Source: Xestospongia bergquistia
Taxonomy: Eukaryota; Porifera; Demospongiae; Haplosclerida; Petrosiidae
Direction of reading: 5' to 3'
NCBI GenBank assembly: GCA_963965975.1
Contig: OZ014412.1
Coordinates: 14,212,849 to 14,276,848 of the forward strand
Length of the DNA stretch: 64,000 nt
The notes beneath the pieces were generated by a model. That model ran no database searches and was not told the DNA's origin. It was given only the letters and a program-made list of their open reading frames with translations. Both the position numbers and the translations under genes were made by a program. Position 1 is the stretch's first letter. Every line of letters begins with the position of its first letter. Below, one piece after another: positions 37,220 through 51,304 of this stretch.

Positions 37220-40100
37220 TTGTCTAATGTGCTCAAATACAACAACTTAGTACAATGTAGTTGTCAACATGTTAATACATCCACTGCTCCATCTGGAGTT
37301 AGGAGTAAGGATTCAGGAAATTTAGTGGTTATATATTTTTACATAAGCTCATCAGGAACACCACAATTGTTTTCTGTAAAAAAATCAAATTATCATATAT
37401 GCATACTGATGCATGTATATATATATATATATACAGAGTACCACAAAATTGGATTAATTTGACAAGCTGTCTGGGTTCATATTTGATAATGGAACACTGG
37501 AATTTGTGATGTCCAGTGCATAGGTGAAGAGGTAATAGAGTATGATAGAACATTTCAGACTTTATGTTTGTCTGTACAACCAATACTAAAAATCAATAAA
37601 CTTCTACTACTAAGTCCTTAAGTCATGGATATTGTTGTTGTCATGCCTCGTTGACTTCTATGAACGACTCATGTTCAAGAACAACCATTCAGATATGAAT
37701 ACTTTGTTCCACAGATTGTCTCCTTTGTTGTCAAACATGTTCTCACCAAAATCATAAAAGGAGGAGGTGTCACTTACGAACATGATTAACAACATAACAT
37801 TGAAAATACTATAATTATAGTATAATTCGATGTTAATTTTCATCTTTTATTTAAAATGCTAATGTTTTCTTATTTGGACTTTGAAAAAGACTGAAATTTC
37901 AAATTGATAAGTTTCAATAATTATTTTTTTGTAAGATTTAACTTTTAAAATATTTAAAATTAGAATTAATTTTTAAAAGAGAGTAAGGTCTTGAAAATAT
38001 TTTAAATTTTGGATCACTAATTTTTAGTAATTTATTTATCTATTTAAATACTTTTTATTTGACTATATCATGTTAGTCCAAATATTAACTTTCAAAAACT
38101 TTGAAATTGAATTAGCTATAAAGTGCACTGACCCACCAAAATATAACATTGGATTTTGAGAAGCTTTTAACAATGAGCATTGCTGATCAATTTTTCCAAC
38201 TATAGTAACTTGCACACTTACTAAAGTAACTTTCTTTTATGTGGCTATAAATTTTACAAACTCTTCAATTTCTTGTAGTCATCCAAAACATTAAAGTCTA
38301 TATAACAATTATTAGCAATTTTGTTATAATCATTCTTTTGTTTCATTATTAAAAATAATGTTATCACTTGTTAACTACTGTTTGGATTAACATGATATGA
38401 TCAAATTGTTTTGTAACCATATCATATGCATAGTGTATCAGAAGTGGAATACATAACGAAGGAAATATTTATGAATTGTCTCATGACAATCAGCTTACAC
38501 TGAAATTTTTTTCTTTACTATTATCATCACTTATATGCTTTGAATATGATATTTTTATTGAAAAGTATTATCAGTTTAGAGTATCTCCATGTGGTAATGT
38601 AAGTTTATTTAAGTCATTTTATATCTTTATTGGTTAATTTGATACACAACTTTGTCAAGGAGATTTTCCTGCTTATTTGAATATTTTTAAAGCAACATAT
38701 TATACCACATTTTAATTTTAATCATTTACTAGAGTTTATAATAAAACAGTTTGTTTGGACCTGATGAAGGTTTTTTTCGATAAATATACCACTCACCAGT
38801 CTTACTGTATATAATGGAATAATGTTTTATCTTCCACTGGAGAAATTATGATTCTGTTTTATATGAAACAGTTGGAAACATTCTATAATATCAAGTATTC
38901 TGTAATAATCTAATATCTCCAAACACAAAAACATAAATATCTCTTTTGATTGGAAAATCTTGTAAAGCAAATGTCCTATTATAATTATAGAAAAACTTGA
39001 GAACACCAATTGTTCATTGTATTCACTAACGAAAATTTTATATTTCCACTGACTTTTATAATTATTTGCAAATACAACGAATCAACAATACTAAATAATC
39101 ACAGGAAAATTAAATACAATTTCACTATAATTTTCTCAAAGAAAAGGATATATTATGTAAATCATAAACATAATTTCATTGTCACATAAACAACATAAAC
39201 AATAAATGACATAATCTGATTATTTCAATGACCCAACACTTATGGACATGATGTATCATGTAATGTAAGTGTTGAAAAGATTGGATAAATCACTCGTAAA
39301 ATAAATTTTAGAATAACCATTGCCACGCATTCATTGCTGAAAAGTATATTTAGAATAACAATTTGGTTTCAGTCTATCAGAAGGCAGGCTTTACTTCTTT
39401 TGATAGTAATATATTCACTACTCATCAAAGAGTTTTGTCCAAATCATAGAGTCTGCTATATTTCTTCATATCCAAGGGAGAGTAACGACAGTAAACTGGT
39501 AATCTTTATTTTAATCATTCTCTTCACAGCTTATCATATCATCAGTTGAAATAAACTCTCTACTTTGCATTAGTAGCATTAGAAAGGCCAACAATTCAAT
39601 CATATTCACTAAGTGTTTGTTGTAGCTTCTATCAACAAAACAGTGTGTAAAAAATAGACAGGTATTTATATTATCATTGATGAATTTTTTGATTATTGAA
39701 ATTCCAATAGTATTAATTAAATTAAATTGGTTGATACCTCTGATAAACGCATTCTTTGTTAATGTAACAATATTTAAAAGAAAAACATTGGCTGCTACAC
39801 AAAAATAATATTGACAAAATAACAATTAATATTTCCACTCATACATACTGTATATATATTATTTAATTTCCGCAAATAACGTGTCAGAATCGAGCACATT
39901 TAAGTTCTTTTTGTAATGGAAGAGGAATCCTCATCCATCCTGCTGTTTTCATTAATTTTATGGTTTGGTTAGATCTGAAATTAGTGAAAAACTGCTTTAG
40001 TGATCATTCCAAGAATGAGTGGAAAAACTAAATATTGGTGAGTGTTAATCTATTGTGAAATTGAAGAAATGTGATAGTACATTAAACTGTATTAACTTTA
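37220..40100. other. Non-coding stretch
   Basis: AT-rich; a short TA run lies at about 37417-37433. Open frames here are low-complexity and not supported as genes. Confidence 0.35.
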
Positions 40101-40109
40101 AATATTTAT

Positions 40110-40391
40110 TTATGTGACTAACAACATGTTATTACAACTACATGAATTATATCCTATCTCGTGATATATTGCACATCTCCTTTTTGACGGTGGTTCTATT
40201 TTAGTAACTGGAGAAAGACGCATTTTGTTATTGGTAGTGTTCTCAGTTGGCCATGATGCATTTGGAAGAGGGCACACAGCATTCTTACATAATTTTGTTA
40301 GGCCAATGTTCCCTAATATGATAAAGGTACAAATATCTCTTGGAACATAAGCCTTTGGGATAATTATATGTTGTAGGTTGTTTTGAGACAA
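40110..40391 (-). pseudogene. C-terminal fragment of a VGQNKNN-type transposon protein
   Basis: Open frame containing LTKLCKNAVCPLPNASW and PPSKRRCAIYHEIGYNSCSC. The CPLP block followed by a knuckle matches the order at 26280-26500. In the knuckle the second Cys and the His of CCHC are both Tyr, so zinc binding is lost. The rest of the gene is missing. Confidence 0.45.
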
Positions 40392-41084
40392 AGCTCATAG
40401 AATGGGTATGATAGCTTTTCTATGGATTTGTCTGACTAACTTAGTGATGATTCTGTTAAAGAGACTGATCTTTCCTATAAATGATAATAAATTTTGAACA
40501 TTTCTATTACAATTACTGATCAATGAAAACTCTAATTTTATTTCTAACATTTGTACTTGTGGTCTATTTTCATATTTGAAACATAATAGAAATTACAAAT
40601 CTCAAAAGAAACACATAGAGAACTCTATTAGTATGTTTCCTTTTGAGGACATTATATTGGAAACATAGTTAATTTTCCAGTGATGATTGGAATTTAACAT
40701 GTTCTAGTTTTACTTTAAGTAATGCATATTTTTTATCTTGTTCATGTGTCCACTTTTGGAATACATGTCAACATCTTTGTCATATATATATAATAATTGT
40801 AAAACGTTAAACATAAATTCATTATTAAAATAGATCTACAGCAGTGGATCACTCCTTTGCATTTTGGATATTAAGTAATAAGGTTATACAACCAAATGAT
40901 GTTTGGTACACAACAGTACTACTTAGGCACAATAAACTAACTAACACTGAAAGTCCTTACAGTTGATGATAATACACAAAAATATACTAATTATTATGGA
41001 AGCAATCAACATAAATGCAACTATAATTATATTCAATGCTTCTATAATTAACTGTATAAGTTTGAGTATTATCTTGAATTTCAC

Positions 41085-44000
41085 AAGCTTATAGTAATCA
41101 TGTAATTATAATGAACTAGCAGATGTAGTATACTGGAGGTCTTGGAAGTTCAAGATAATAACAGGTTGATATAATATTTGAATAAATAGTCAAATCTGAT
41201 CAATCCAGAAATTCCAGCTACTCCCTTCTAATTAACTATGTAAATAGTACATAAAACATGATCTGGTTATTTCCAAACAAGTTTTCAATTGTTAGGAGAC
41301 ATTATTCTTAATAATTATTGGTAGGTGTGTTCTAAATAATAATTATTAATGTTTTCTGTTACTTCATATTAGTTACAACTTGCCAATAAAATTATTTCAT
41401 TTAAGTTACAAATATATAAAAAATAAATCCCCAAAATTATGGGTTGAAATTAATGATACACTGGATGAAGATACATACATTATTATGACACCACAAAATT
41501 TGTACCAGCATATCTAAAATGAAATCATTGAATCAAACAAAAAACCTATCAAAGGTATTCATTCTTAGAGGCTCATCTCCATGTCATTGAAAATATGTGT
41601 AGTAAAGTAATAATTGTTGAAGTGTTTTTAAAAAATATGTAATTTATTTACTATTACATTATACATACTAATGAAGATACAAAATTATGCTAAAAGATAA
41701 AAATTAAAATTCAACAAATTGTAAGTTAATTACAGATTATTACTATGTATATCAGAAAAAATGAGTACTTTTCTTCACAATACAAGGATTTTACTATTAC
41801 TTCATATAAGATCTCTCACTATGCACATATACATGGCATATATTTTGTTGAATACATTTTTTAATCCTTAATGAAAATCAAAAGTCAAAAGTAATATAAG
41901 TAGTGTACCAATCATCCAATTACATACATTAACTATCATCTGCTTATGTTAGTAAATGAATTTCATATCATATGTTTCAAGCCAGGACTATCCTTTGTCA
42001 TTGTTATTGTACATTAACACATTTTTTTCATAACAATTTTGGGCTGTACATTGAAGTTAATTATAGCTTGTATAAATCTAGTGCTTGGATTGGCAACATA
42101 AACAACTGCATTTACTCAGTATTCTCTATTACCCATCACTTGTAAGCTAAATAATAAATGTATTGTTATAATTTTATGTGACTGCCTCCAGGTGTGTTGT
42201 TTAATTTCAAACAACCAGTAGGGTTTTCTATCAAAGATATCAACTCCTGCAGCTATCATATCTATTCTACAATTGCAACAGCAATCTCATCTAGAAATCC
42301 TTAATTACTTGTGTACTCTTTACCAAATGAAAACTATAACAGTATACCACATCAAATTTTATTACTAAACTTAAAAATATGGGGCTTGATTTGTAAATAT
42401 CTCGTCATATACAAATTTTGTCACTAATGGTGTTTGTTGAAAAGAACTAACCAGTAATTTCATTAATACTACAAAGCTTGGCAATGAATCCCTTAATTAT
42501 TCTTTTTATTTACATAGATGATGTTACTAATCTTCCATTCTCTTCTTAAAGTAAAATATATATCTATATGTTGATGACATAAATTTATAGAAAGAAATAG
42601 AGTCACGGAACTTTAAAATTAACTTCATATGATATTAATTTTATTAATAATAATTATTATTGCATGCTAGAAAATTCCCATAGTCTGAATTATCCTTAAA
42701 TATTTCACTCAGTCTCTACTTAAATAAGACTGTGCTAGAAGAAGTCAGTAACATTAAATGTCTTGTAAACTCTTTATATATCTTAACCATATCTTACTTG
42801 AGAACAAATTTACCTTATACTGTTCATGTTACGACTCTTATTTAAAATAGGACATTGAGCTACATAATAAATTTGTATGTAAACATTGTTCTCTAAATTG
42901 ACATACAAGTCATACATATCATGATATATTATGTTTTTTAAATCTTCAACCTATTAAAAGTAAGGAGATTGTTTATCTAAATCATTACTATTTTCAAAAT
43001 TGTCAATACAATCTTGTTCACTACAATCTCTGCTATTTATTGTCCCTTGAATCACATTATAGTATTTGTAAAAAAATTTAATTCCATTTGTTAACTCTAA
43101 CCTTCCTACTACTCTTTTAATTCCTATAGCAGCATCATACAAAGCAACTAACACATTAAATCTAACATGTCATAGTATTAATAATAGTTATGTGTAGCAT
43201 ACAAACAGTAGCAATTCAGGTGTACAAACATTTGGTAAATTGAATTATTAATACTAAGAAAATACAAATTGGGACTTTCATCGTAACAACTGTTTTATGG
43301 TGGCCAATAATATATGTTCTAATACAACAGGAGAGTTCTTTATAATTTTGTAGGTTTATATTATCAATAGCAAAGATAAGCTCGTGCTCAGATTCATTAT
43401 ATAATATAAATTGATCTTTGTAAAATGTAAGCTGCAACACAAAGCTACTTTTCTGTAAGAGGTGTTGTCGCTTACAACAATGACAGATCTAAAGAATACT
43501 TCATGACAAAGCATTTAAGTATCAAACATTTCTGCTTGGCATTTATATTTAAAATGTGAATTTCCAGAGTGTGTTTGTCAAGCATCTAGCAGTGACTGAT
43601 GTTCAATTCATAGTAATACTATAGACACAGTTTATATTATCTCTGTTAAATTGCTTAAGTAACTGGTTTATTTTTTTGACAAAATATAAATGCAATATTT
43701 TTTTTTTCTGAGAAGATCTTCTATGGTATATATATATATATATCATTATATTTATATATTAACACTTTATGTGGAATAGTACAGCTATCACAATCTGACT
43801 AATTATCTGTATTAGAAGATACATTAATACTAATGTATCCTATACGAAATAGATTTAATTGATAGACAAACGAAATAGCAGATTTATTAATATGTTGTAC
43901 ATATTTACTGAATTGACTATAGGTATTTTGTGTTAATAGTTGAAAAAATTGAAACTAGAACTTGTGATTAAATGAGCACTGACTGCAATATATTATAACT

Positions 44001-44595
44001 AAAGCCAATGGTTATTTTAGTCTTTAACTATCTATACTTAGTGGAGTAATGTACTGATAATTGGGTGACTGCCATGTTAAAATCAAAGAAAAAAAAACTT
44101 AATTTAATCTCAACATTAAAGACATCTGCAACTATTCATCTTTGCAAATGTAGAAAGCAATGGATGCAGTTAACCTTTCATAAATCCACATGAAGTGTTT
44201 GAGTAGGAATATTTAGTATATATAACATATGCACTGACACATGAAGACTTTACTAAGTATATAGGTCAATAATCAGTTGGTGAATTACTCATTAAGAGAC
44301 TTTGCAATATATATAAAACAATGACTATTTTCCATATTGTTCTCTTCAGAGACTTGTTTTAAAGTCTAGCAGAGACTATTGGATTTGCTGGAGTGACTCT
44401 ACTACACAATGTGACAATATATATAGTAGAGTGTATAGAGACAAGCAGACACTGCAGAAAACTTACAAAGACATTGGAGACTGCAAAAGAATTTTGAAGA
44501 ACAGCTTAGATAAACTACAAAGGCTATTGGACAAACTGGAACAACGAAAGACTAGAATAGACTAGCAGAGACCAATAGAGTCTATATATGAACCT
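41085..44595. repeat. Segmental duplication, copy B, with insertion
   Basis: Counterpart of 33936-35395. Similarity runs 41085-41745, breaks for about 2.0 kb, and resumes at 43750-44595. The break falls at acagattatta, near an AT-rich stretch. Confidence 0.8.
41746..43749. other. 2 kb insertion within duplication copy B
   Basis: Absent from copy A. It contains small minus-strand frames (42954-43154, including DAAIGIKRVVGRLELTNGI, and 43216-43440) that look somewhat protein-like but are not recognised. No terminal repeats were seen. It could be a mobile insertion, or copy A could carry a deletion. Confidence 0.5.
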
Positions 44596-44599
44596 ATGG

Positions 44600-46990
44600 A
44601 ATTAGAGTATAATGTACAAGAAGAGAAATAGTAGAATGGAAGGCAATTAATTATCTTATTAATTATAATTATTTAGCTATTTTAACTTAAAGTTGTCTTT
44701 GACTTAAACTCATAGCTAAACCAAAACTACTTGATCATCATAATTATATGTCTTAATATAATACTTGAAAAAAAAATTAATTGATTTAAAGAAAACATTC
44801 ATTTTTATACATAACATAAAATATTTCTTTCTCTCTTAATACTTCAATATAGTAAAGCAGAGATGTAAAATACTTCAATATGACCAAGTAAACCTTGTTT
44901 CTTTAATCTCTATTAAATGATGTTCATGAAAATTAAAATTTTGACATGATATGGTGTGTAAAGACTCACAACCAGATTTGATAAGACACTTCGAGTTGTC
45001 GAACAATTTTTCCATTAAATGTAAAAGAATAATTAGTTGAATAATGGAATGTGACATATACAATGATTGTTGAATGATCACATTTACATTATAGATAAAT
45101 TCAATGATATATAAAAAATGAAGCAAATAAAATGAATATAAATAGATAGACAATACAATACATGACGGTTCATGTTACAATTACACATGATCTTGAACAA
45201 AATTGCTATACATGAATAAAGTGACATACATTTCATAGAATTTAAAAAAATATATAAAATAATCCAAAAGTAATGAATACATCCATTCATAGTGTCTTCA
45301 TGTTCAATGTATCTCCTTCAAGAATTATTTAATTATTATTTCTTGTAAACTATCTTCGATTTTAGCAAGAACTATTTTTGAATAATTATGTTTATCACAG
45401 TTTGTAGTCATATTATCAGATAATGCTACAGAAATAGACTGATAAATGTATAGCTATCATTATAATTGCGTTGCAAATACATACATCAATGTATGATCTT
45501 GATGAATCTGAGAGACTGCTCAGATTTAGAATAAAGTTATTTTTGGCATATGTCCAAAGTTAAAAAGCTACAAAACCAGAGAGCTTTAGTTTGAAATTGA
45601 AAAGATCAATTAAAATTAAGACAATATGAAAATATCATGAGGTAATGCTTTAATTGTAAGGTGGTCTGTCCACTTTAAAAACGCATATCAACATCTCATT
45701 ATTCACTACATTAATTACTGTTTCATCTAATGCTATTAACATTTCTTGAATGAATCATTTAATAGGTTAAATTTTTAGTAATATTTCTGAAATAATAAGA
45801 GAAGTAACTATTATTATATTACCTTGTTTCATACTAAAATCATTATTCATAAAATAATAAATTGTTATTAAAAAAAAGGTTTACCAAAGAATGTTTAACA
45901 ATCATTAAATGCGTTACTTTTGCTAAGAAAATAAAAATATTTATCAACTAAAGCAAAGACAGAAACATCTTATAATAAATACTTATATACATAATACGTA
46001 TAAGTTAAGTATCATATGTATTATAAAGATTATTTTAATTAGAAAATTAATGTGTCTGTAATTATACACACAAATTTTTCTAGTATATCAGTTGACAACA
46101 GTATCTATTGTCTTCATTCAAATGTGTTGCTGTAGTATTTTAGGTTTGAAATTATGACTGAGCCAACATCAGATAAATAACTAAAGTAATTCATGACAAA
46201 GTTTGAGTCATAAAGTTTATTTGCTGATCATGTGTACATAGTAGTAGTTCATGTTATAGCTCATGTCCTTTACATACAAATACAGTATAGACTTAATGCA
46301 TGTAAGGAGTTGGCTCAAATTCTTAGAAGGTTTCTAACATTTTGACATCTTAAGGTTGTTTGAAATAGTGAAGTGAATTAACTGTTGATGGTTTTAGAAT
46401 CTCTTCTCACAAATATGGCACTTACTTGATAAGTAATTTCAATAATATAATTTCTTCAGTTTTTAAAGCCATAAACTAATAACAAAATACAAATTATTAA
46501 ACTATTCTCATCACTGACATTGTCTTAAACTGCAGAGGACAAAAGTATATAAAACTTTTAATATCCTTGAAGCAGGAAAGTCCTATGAATACTATTATGA
46601 ACATCTTACATTGCTCCAGTTACATTCTTATTCATTGTTCCCTCTGTGTCATTGTACTCTGTTATATCATAATTGACATCATTTACTATAGAAAACCAAC
46701 ATGACTTAATGATACAATGCTTCTTTAAGAAAATAACAGACTAAATAAATTCAATGTGATTTATGTTCTACAGTCATTTATAACAGTAGTCTGACAATGA
46801 TATGACTCTGAAATACAAAATTTAGATAATCATTGCTAAAGTACAATGACATACTTCATGATAGTCCTACCTTTAATAGATTTAGGAAGATCATACAGAT
46901 TCTGATTAATTTGTAAACTCTGTCAAAATTTTAACTCAAAAATAACAGTAATTATGATGATAGGCTGGATGGTGTAATACAATCATACTT
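44600..46990. other. Non-coding stretch
   Basis: Very AT-rich; no gene, RNA or structured repeat recognised. Confidence 0.35.
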
Positions 46991-46991
46991 T

Positions 46992-47280
46992 ATGAACCAA
47001 TGGAATATACTATATCAAATAGCAGCAATGATAATGATAGATCTGAAGAAGAGAATCTCGAAAAGCTTCCATGCAAATTTGAGCTGGTACGTTTCTCTAT
47101 ACTTTATATTACTTATACAAAACTATGATAGGTGTTCATGTGGAAACTGTGAGATAATGCCAACCATCACAGAATGTTTGTGCTCCATGAAATTGATGTA
47201 GTTGCAAAGAAAAAGGAAGGAATAGCTCAATGCATAGTTCAGTATCCTGGATTTGATGGTGTTCACTATAAAAAATGCAT
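46992..47280 (+). pseudogene. P2X7-C-type cysteine-rich gene, 5' part
   Basis: One exon (to about 47080) reads SNSSNDNDRSEEENLEKLPC and ends at GTACGT. The next starts after an AG near 47130 with CSCGNCEIMPTITECLC, then (after one frameshift) HEIDVVAKKKEGIAQCIVQY and PGFDGV. CxCGNC...MPT...EC...C and HPGF-like blocks are typical of the cysteine-rich domain shared with the P2X7 C-terminus, which occurs in many stand-alone metazoan genes. The similarity ends abruptly near 47275 and continues at 53985. Confidence 0.7.
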
Positions 47281-47559
47281 TGTCAAAGTAACATGCACTG
47301 TAGAAATGACATTCTGTGAAAGTAACATTCAATTGTAACTATAACAATGCACTGCTCTAGGAAGACTTTGAATTGTTATATTAACACTGAAATTGTTAGT
47401 ACATCATGTTTTTACTACTTTAACAATACTTTATTAATTCATGTTATTCAATTGTTACATCTACAATGAAATATTTATGACATGTGAGCGAAGACAAATG
47501 CATGTGTTATAGTCACCAACACAATGATGTGATGATATACATTGCTTATAAAAAAAGTT

Positions 47560-50500
47560 TGGATAGTAAGATCACAGTTGTGATAAAAGATTTCTGGATG
47601 ATGTATGATGAGAGATGATTGTTGATACCAATTGTTTGAAATATTTCAACTACAAATATCGGTGTACCACACAATGATAGACTTTATTTGGGCAAAAACA
47701 GGGAGATCGTCATCTTGCCATACACATAAAACAAATTCAGATGGATGATATTCCTCTCCATAAATCTTAATCCAATTTGTCCTGAAGTAAAAATATATTG
47801 ATAACTAGTCTGCACTGTTTCCTACATGACTTGGTAATTACAAGTATCATTAATAACAGTTATATGCAATCATCATGAAATTTAATAATACTGATGTCCT
47901 AAATAATGTTATTGACTTACTTTGTTAGAATTGTATCTAGATCTGTTTCAGGAAGTACATGAAGTATTGCTTGAAGCATGGAATCATCTCCTAATCTCCC
48001 AATTGCTTTAACTATTAGAAAAAAAAATAAGAAAGATGCTTATACTAGGTATTTACATGTAGATATGTACAGTGTAAACAGTTAGATGAAAATTGACACA
48101 ATTATAAAACTGACTAACATGGTCCACACTCAAGCTCCTCATAAGTAAAAAACCTGCCTTGCAAGTATGCACACAAGAGCCGTTGATGACGTTTCGCTAC
48201 TGTGTATGGGACATTCTTAAAGTTACTAGTTCTAGCTATCTGCCTGGAATAAGAATTTTTAGCTTCCATACGCATGCACATAGAATTACAGAGAGGGCCA
48301 ATCCTAGGAATAGAAGAATTGACCAATCCATCAGATATTTACTTACTCAAGCAATTGCTTTGGGAAGTGAACCATGTAGTGCATCTTTGGAGTTATATTT
48401 ACATCAGGATAACAATATCTAAATTGATCATGGTGTTGTTCAATTAACACCTTCAGTGTACATGAAAGGGCTGGTGTAACTACTAATGAAGTACAAAATT
48501 TAGTGATTTGCAAAAGTAGCAAAAAGCATTCCCATTTGGGATTGGTATCAGGAACTAAGTCACCAATTATTAATGGTAACAAGGTTGCAAACGTCCACAT
48601 TTGAGAAGCTGAATAAAAATATTAGAGGTTTTATTTTGAAACCATTAAAAAAGACAACATACACTTACGAGATAAAGGTAACTTTGTTGTTCCTCTAATA
48701 TGATAGCCTTCAAAAGCTTTTGGTGGTTTGTTCTTAAGGTCCGATATACCATATACAAAATGTGATAACCTTGCATTAAACAATTCTAAGTTGAAGAGAT
48801 GATCAACAAAAATAAAATGTTGTAGCATGAGTTGGATTTCCTTTGGTTAGACACCTTCAAATAATGTATGCATAATATCTTGTGGAAGTTGGCCATTAGC
48901 TACATGAAAGTAATGCACTTCATTGAGAGGACTTGAGTAATTTAATCCATAAGTAGTTGAGTTGTCTGAAGCATATGGACCATTCAATAGAGAAGAATGG
49001 AAGTCATACTCGTGAGGAGTTCTTTGATGGAATTGTTCGTCTGTAAACTACTCATGCATGTTAGAAACCTAAATCATAAACAATTAAAATACATTTGTTT
49101 GTATGTCTGAATCAGTGGCCATACATACACGACACTTGTGTAGAGAAAAGCCAACTCCAACTTTGTATCCTCCCAGCTGATGAGCTGCTAAATTATCAGC
49201 CAAAACCAAAAAAAGTGTGCCGTAAAAAGTGACATTGCTTCCAGCTAAGGTGAAAGAAAGACCATCCTACACAAAATAGTAGTTAAGTAAAACTGTATAT
49301 GAAATAACTGTGTTGTGCATTAAATAGAACAATGATAGTGTAACCTTACACAAAATAAATAGAACCATACAATATAATTTTTAAATGTACATGTACACTG
49401 TACAATTTAACATTAGGGTTGGGGTTTTCTTATTAAATTGGCACAAAGGTGGCACATGACACACATATGCATGCCTAAAGCCCATTTCTTATCATACATC
49501 ATTTACCTCACATAATGTATTAACATCTTCAATAAAAGGTCCAAGTATTGCAGAAAATCCATATCTTGTCAAGTTCTGAGATGTAACACAAGCAATTAAC
49601 TGAATGGCTCTTTGTGAAGATTGTAGTTCTGGTTTAAGATTACCCAGGGTAAAGTAAAACATACCTAAATGAAATATACAATAAAAATATGGGGAATAGT
49701 ACCAAAATATTAAGCATATGTACCTAACTTGTGAACACCAGCATGACTGCTAAGAGGGTTACAAACTTCTACTTCATCAAAATATGCAATTATTTGCAGT
49801 GCAGTGGTATCTTCTCTATACAAAGGGTGAGATTTATAACATGATCCATCACAATAATCGGCTAAGAATCCTGGTGGCTGAGAATGAGATTTCATGACCT
49901 GTGAAATGACACTTTTTATACAACAGATAAAGAATTGTACAAGTAGAAATTAGTATAAATATATGTGACCATAAATATGAAAATGGTACCTAACGCGCAA
50001 ACAAATTTCAAGTGAACGCTTGTGTACAAATTGTTGCTATGCAGCCATCTTAGACAGCAAGCTATTAAAATTCATTACGTATTGAGAGCAATGATTGACC
50101 TTCAAGAATACCAAATAACATTGACTTCCTGCTCAAGATGGGTGCGTAGCAACCGTTTCTACACAAGCATTTGTTCAAAATTCACTTGCGCGTTAGGTAC
50201 CATTTTCGTATTTATGGTCACATATTTTTACATTAACTGAGGGACATGTACATCAATAATCACCTCATCAAATATTTTGTGATTAGAGAGAAATAATTTT
50301 AGGCCATCCAGTAAAGGAATGTATTGAAAAGTATCTTCCTTTTCTTTTAAAGTTCCACTCCTACAAGTGACCAATCTAGTACCTAAGACAATTGTTCTTG
50401 GCTCCTACATATAATAACAAGCAATAATCACTTAATACAGTACTGAACACATAACTGCATGAAATAATTATATTGTATTATTGCCCGGTACACAAACAGT

Positions 50501-51215
50501 GCCAAGAGAATGTACTGACAGGTGAGTACATGTACATGTATATTTATTATATGAACTTACAACTAGGCCAAGATGGTCTTTATAAAATTTAGTTTGAAGA
50601 TATTCTGAATGCAGTGATTTGAAAGGATCTATATGTTCGAAGTAATCTGATAAAACAGGCTGGGTGATGTTTTCAGCAATAAGACCTATCAACTCAGCCT
50701 CTACAGAATATTTAACAAAGAATAATGGATCATATTTTGAACTTGTCTGATCAAAAAATTGATAGCAGTCTGAGTTAGCTGATAACGCTCCATTAAAGTC
50801 ATCAAAAAAGTGCAACTGACCTCTGTAGATAGTCTTCAGTTGATATACCACCTGAAACATCAACATTATCTTCACTACCACTTGTAATGTCATCATCTTC
50901 ACGATTAAGAAACGAATCAGTTATGCCATTGTGTATATAAATACTAACATTGTCCTCCATGTTATTGATTTCATTAGGAAGATAGGTAGATGTTCCTGCA
51001 GTAATTTCTGATTGTGCTTCCTCCAAATTTGCATACCTATATTTTCTGTTCAAATGTGAGCAAATAGAAGCATATGTTCGAAAGGTTTGCTTGCAGCCTT
51101 CAACACCACATGTAAACAAAAAGTTCGGCTCATTAGAGTGAGATTGAAATGTGTGCCTTAAGAAAACTTTCCACTCTTTACAACAGAAACAGCAAAATCT
51201 GCACAAAAAAGTCAT
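47560..51215 (-). pseudogene. C2H2-finger gene of an uncharacterised multicopy family (10 exons)
   Basis: Exon 1 (51215-50561) starts MTFLCRFCCFCC; its second finger reads FTCGVEGCKQTFRTYASICSHL. Exons follow at 50404-50264, 49898-49724 (FLADYCDGSCYKSHPLY, FDEVEVCNPL), 49664-49507 (MFYFTLGNLKPEL), 49266-49129 (LVLADNLAAHQLGGYK), 49068-48669 (LNEVHYFHVANGQLPQDIMH), 48608-48347 (ASQMWTFATLLPLIIGDLVP, ITPKMHYMVHFP), 48303-48119 (CMRMEAKNSYSRQIARTSNF), 48011-47921 and from 47781. All have AG/GT borders. Lesions: a frame break at the T6 run 50811-50806 and another soon after, a TAA after FEGV at about 48850, and a late frameshift near 47670. The family is common in fish and invertebrate genomes as unnamed proteins; its function is unknown. 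It may be a nuclease or transposase-like protein, which is inference. Confidence 0.7.
49961..50225. mobile_element. MITE inside an intron of the C2H2 gene
   Basis: Terminal inverted repeats of about 90 bp with tips atatgtgaccataaatatga and its near complement. The inner parts (ggtacctaacgcgcaa) also match in inverted order. The 265 bp unit is non-coding and sits between exons 2 and 3. Confidence 0.85.
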
Positions 51216-51304
51216 GACTGCATGTTAGGTGTGGTCACGCATGCGCATTTTTCAGAGTTTCACATGTTTCTTCTGTATCTTATAGTCTCTACCTACTGTG
51301 TGTA
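51216..51304. promoter_or_regulatory. Shared bidirectional promoter region
   Basis: Only 89 bases separate the two start codons. They contain CACGCATGCGCATT, which resembles the NRF1 half-site TGCGCA, often found in bidirectional animal promoters. No TATA box is seen. Transcription start sites are unknown, and short 5' UTRs are implied. Confidence 0.5.

Noticed and set aside
44875..45290. Two hydrophobic minus-strand ORFs that look like membrane proteins
   Set aside because: AT-rich DNA gives Ile/Leu/Tyr-rich frames by chance; no start context, splice signals or family resemblance.
50468..50902. C-terminal stretch YTCTCTHLSVHSLGT as coding
   Set aside because: It lies behind a good GTAAGT donor at 50560 and belongs to the intron of the C2H2 gene.
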